Shown piece by piece: positions 35,894 through 37,299 of a stretch of 37,299 nt of DNA (positions within the stretch are counted from its first letter, which is position 1; every line of letters begins with the position of its first letter). The DNA is from an uncultured Pseudomonadota bacterium. GTDB lineage: Bacteria > Pseudomonadota > Alphaproteobacteria > RF32 > CAG-239. Both the position numbers and the translations under genes were made by a program. The DNA is taken from the NCBI GenBank assembly GCA_949295995.1, contig CASFNK010000059.1:1-37299 (forward strand). The letters run 5' to 3'. The notes below the pieces were generated by a model. It did no database searches. It was not told the origin of the DNA and saw only the letters and a program-made list of their open reading frames with translations.

Positions 35894-36676
35894 ATGAAAA
35901 AACTAAGTTTTATAATTTTGCTTTTAATAATAGGTTATAGTATTTTTCACTTTGGAGAAAAATATTTAGGAGTATCGGTACGCCGTTACGGAGCTCCGAT
36001 TGATTGTAAAATCAGTACGGATATAGGCAAAGTAATAGATTGTGTGAATTTAAATTATATGAAATTTGATGCCTATATGGGAGATTGGAATAATAATTTA
36101 TCAAAGAATTACATAAATAACACAATCAATAAATTGTATCACGATACAAATATGTCGTTTTCGCAATTTAGCAATATAAAGGCATGTAGTAATCGGAATG
36201 ATTGTATGGTCAATCTTCAAGATAAAAGGTATCGTATTGATACTTATCAGGATTTGATAGCCTACATCAGACTTCAATCAGATCCGCAAGGTTATACCTA
36301 CAATAGAAGCAGTAGTTTTTGGAATAATCTCCCGGTCTATAAATTATGGAGATTTACCAGAAGTTATAAATTTCCTTATCATGATGTTGTAATAAGCAGA
36401 AAAGATGATCAATACGTTTTTTATGTTTTAAGTATGGAAGCGGTTCCTCTTTCTGGAAATTATGACTTGTTGATAGGGAGTCTTACGGCATTTTGTTCTG
36501 CAGATCAATTTACTACTTCAAAGAAATATATATGCGATGGTTACCGATTCTATTTTTATGATGAGATAGATGATAATATAAAAAACTTTTCGCTGAGTTT
36601 AGATAGAAGAGAAAATCCGCAATATGCGCTAATAAAATATGGAAAAGCCTCATACCAAATAAAATTAGAAAAATAA
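35894..36676 (+). CDS. Exported or membrane-anchored protein of unknown function
   Basis: A 260-residue protein I do not recognise. Residues 4-19 are a single hydrophobic segment (LSFIILLLIIGYSIFHF) after a KK start, so it is secreted or tethered by an N-terminal signal anchor. The rest is polar and aromatic-rich with six cysteines, two near the start (C38, C50), two in the middle (KACSNRNDCM) and two near the end, an arrangement compatible with periplasmic disulfides. It begins 4 bases after the ABC exporter gene, so the two are almost surely co-transcribed and may share a job at the envelope. Confidence 0.75.
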   Translation: MKKLSFIILLLIIGYSIFHFGEKYLGVSVRRYGAPIDCKISTDIGKVIDCVNLNYMKFDAYMGDWNNNLSKNYINNTINKLYHDTNMSFSQFSNIKACSNRNDCMVNLQDKRYRIDTYQDLIAYIRLQSDPQGYTYNRSSSFWNNLPVYKLWRFTRSYKFPYHDVVISRKDDQYVFYVLSMEAVPLSGNYDLLIGSLTAFCSADQFTTSKKYICDGYRFYFYDEIDDNIKNFSLSLDRRENPQYALIKYGKASYQIKLEK

Positions 36677-37110
36677 GATAAAAGGCAACTTAAGAGAATT
36701 AGGGGCGCAATTTTGAAATTTATAGACAAAGGAAAAAATATACTTGCAATCAAAAATAGGTTACATTATTATTTTGAGTATGTAAAAGCACGGCTTTTAT
36801 AAAAAATTTGGAGCTTTGAACGGCTCTTGTAAAGCAAATTAGGAATAGAAGGCAGAAAATTACCAAGCATTTAGGGTAACTCTTAGTACTTATAAGGGTA
36901 AGAAGACTTCTATTAATTAGTATTTTCTTTACATAGCGGTTTAAGAACTCCACCACTTTTTCTGAAAAGGAAAGTGGTTTTTGTTTTAATAATATGGAAT
37001 GTAGCAATGTATCGAAGAGCTGAGAAAGTGATACACACCGCATTAAAGTTATACAAAGAACCTTTTCGAACATATAATTTTCCATATTCAGAGAAAATGT
37101 AAGGGAAATA
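36677..37110 (+). other. 434-base gap without a convincing gene
   Basis: No reading frame on either strand looks like a protein, and the minus-strand frames at 36750-37164 lack ribosome-binding sites and family similarity. It contains one clear hairpin with a T tract (36952-36986). The stretch before the hairpin could be the tail of the upstream transcript or a small RNA. I see no tRNA, tmRNA or 4.5S RNA pattern in it. Confidence 0.6.
36952..36986 (+). terminator. Possible terminator in the 36677-37110 gap
   Basis: ACCACTTT (36952-36959), 11-base loop, AAAGTGGT (36971-36978), then TTTTGTTTT. It lies 275 bases beyond the last gene, which is far for that gene and suggests either a long 3' tail or a separate short transcript. 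Confidence 0.6.
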
Positions 37111-37299
37111 ATGGCAAGGTATTATATAGTAAGCGGAGGTTTTGATCCGATACACGAGGGACATATAGAAATGATAAAGGCCTCTGCGGCCAAAAGTGAT
37201 GGAGTAATATTGCTTTTAAATTCGGATGAATGGCTATGCCGTAAAAAAGGCAAAAATTTCATGAATTACAATACTCGTCGGATAATATGTGAAAATCTG
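37111..37299 (+). CDS. Cytidylyltransferase-like nucleotidyltransferase, N-terminal part
   Basis: 63 residues before the window ends. MARYYIVSGGFDPIHEGHIE carries the H-x-G-H nucleotide-binding motif (H15, H18) of the cytidylyltransferase-like superfamily, and LLLNSDEWLCRKKGKNFMNY continues as in glycerol-3-phosphate cytidylyltransferase and HldE/RfaE-type domains. It would join NMP from CTP or ATP to a phosphorylated sugar or polyol; the substrate cannot be told from this part. AAGGGA at 37101-37106 is a good ribosome-binding site. 3' end missing. Confidence 0.8.
   Translation, partial: MARYYIVSGGFDPIHEGHIEMIKASAAKSDGVILLLNSDEWLCRKKGKNFMNYNTRRIICENL

Noticed and set aside
36750..37164. Two overlapping minus-strand reading frames (111 and 83 codons)
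   Set aside because: No ribosome-binding site, no domain pattern, odd composition, and they run through the hairpin and into the start of the plus-strand nucleotidyltransferase gene.

Overview
The window reads as a chromosome segment of a low-GC, flagellated Gram-negative bacterium. The best guess is a host-associated alphaproteobacterium of the uncultured Rhodospirillales-like gut type. This is an inference from the protein flavour (FlgI P-ring protein, GltX variant, SecA with a SecC tail, M16 peptidase next to IspH, DsbD, RpoN-type promoter). No rRNA or other phylogenetic marker is present to settle it.

Layout. 1-195: right end of an IS3-family (IS150-like) insertion sequence cut by the window edge. 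245-7886: housekeeping and envelope genes: a periplasmic parvulin (minus), secA (plus), a YqgE/AlgH protein (minus), an oversized dsbD (plus). 7443-11164: minus-strand run reading M16 peptidase > ispH > AlbA_2-domain protein > rnhA. 11252-16411: elbB, gltX, a LysR regulator, tRNA-Leu(CAA), a TPR-methyltransferase fusion and a small DUF2934 protein. 16645-23110: compact glycogen/maltodextrin operon glgB-glgX-malQ behind a good sigma70-type promoter. 23148-29552: minus-strand flagellar operon flgI-flgJ(rod-binding)-flgN-like-flgK-flgL behind a textbook sigma54 (-24/-12) promoter; FlgL carries a tandemly duplicated insert of about 93 residues. 29691-32768: three-gene operon that looks mobile: a SNF2-type helicase relative whose ATPase motifs are all degenerate, an IbrA-like PP-loop/PAPS-reductase-family protein (DUF3440) and an IbrB-like ParB-fold protein. 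32807-37299: mnmA (minus) with an unusual cysteine layout, an MsbA-like ABC exporter followed by an exported Cys-containing unknown, a 434-base gap with a hairpin, and the start of a cytidylyltransferase-like gene cut by the window end.

How the genes work together. GlgB builds, and GlgX and MalQ break down and rearrange, alpha-glucan. The flagellar operon supplies the P-ring, a rod-cap-type protein, a likely chaperone and the two hook-filament junction proteins, and is probably switched on by RpoN. The 29691-32768 operon is the strongest candidate for an under-described system. Its genes overlap or abut (a TTGA stop/start overlap, then an 11-base gap), and it combines a sulfur/adenylation-type PP-loop enzyme, a ParB-like DNA-binding protein and a predicted ATPase-dead helicase. 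Most convergent gene pairs share symmetrical hairpin terminators.
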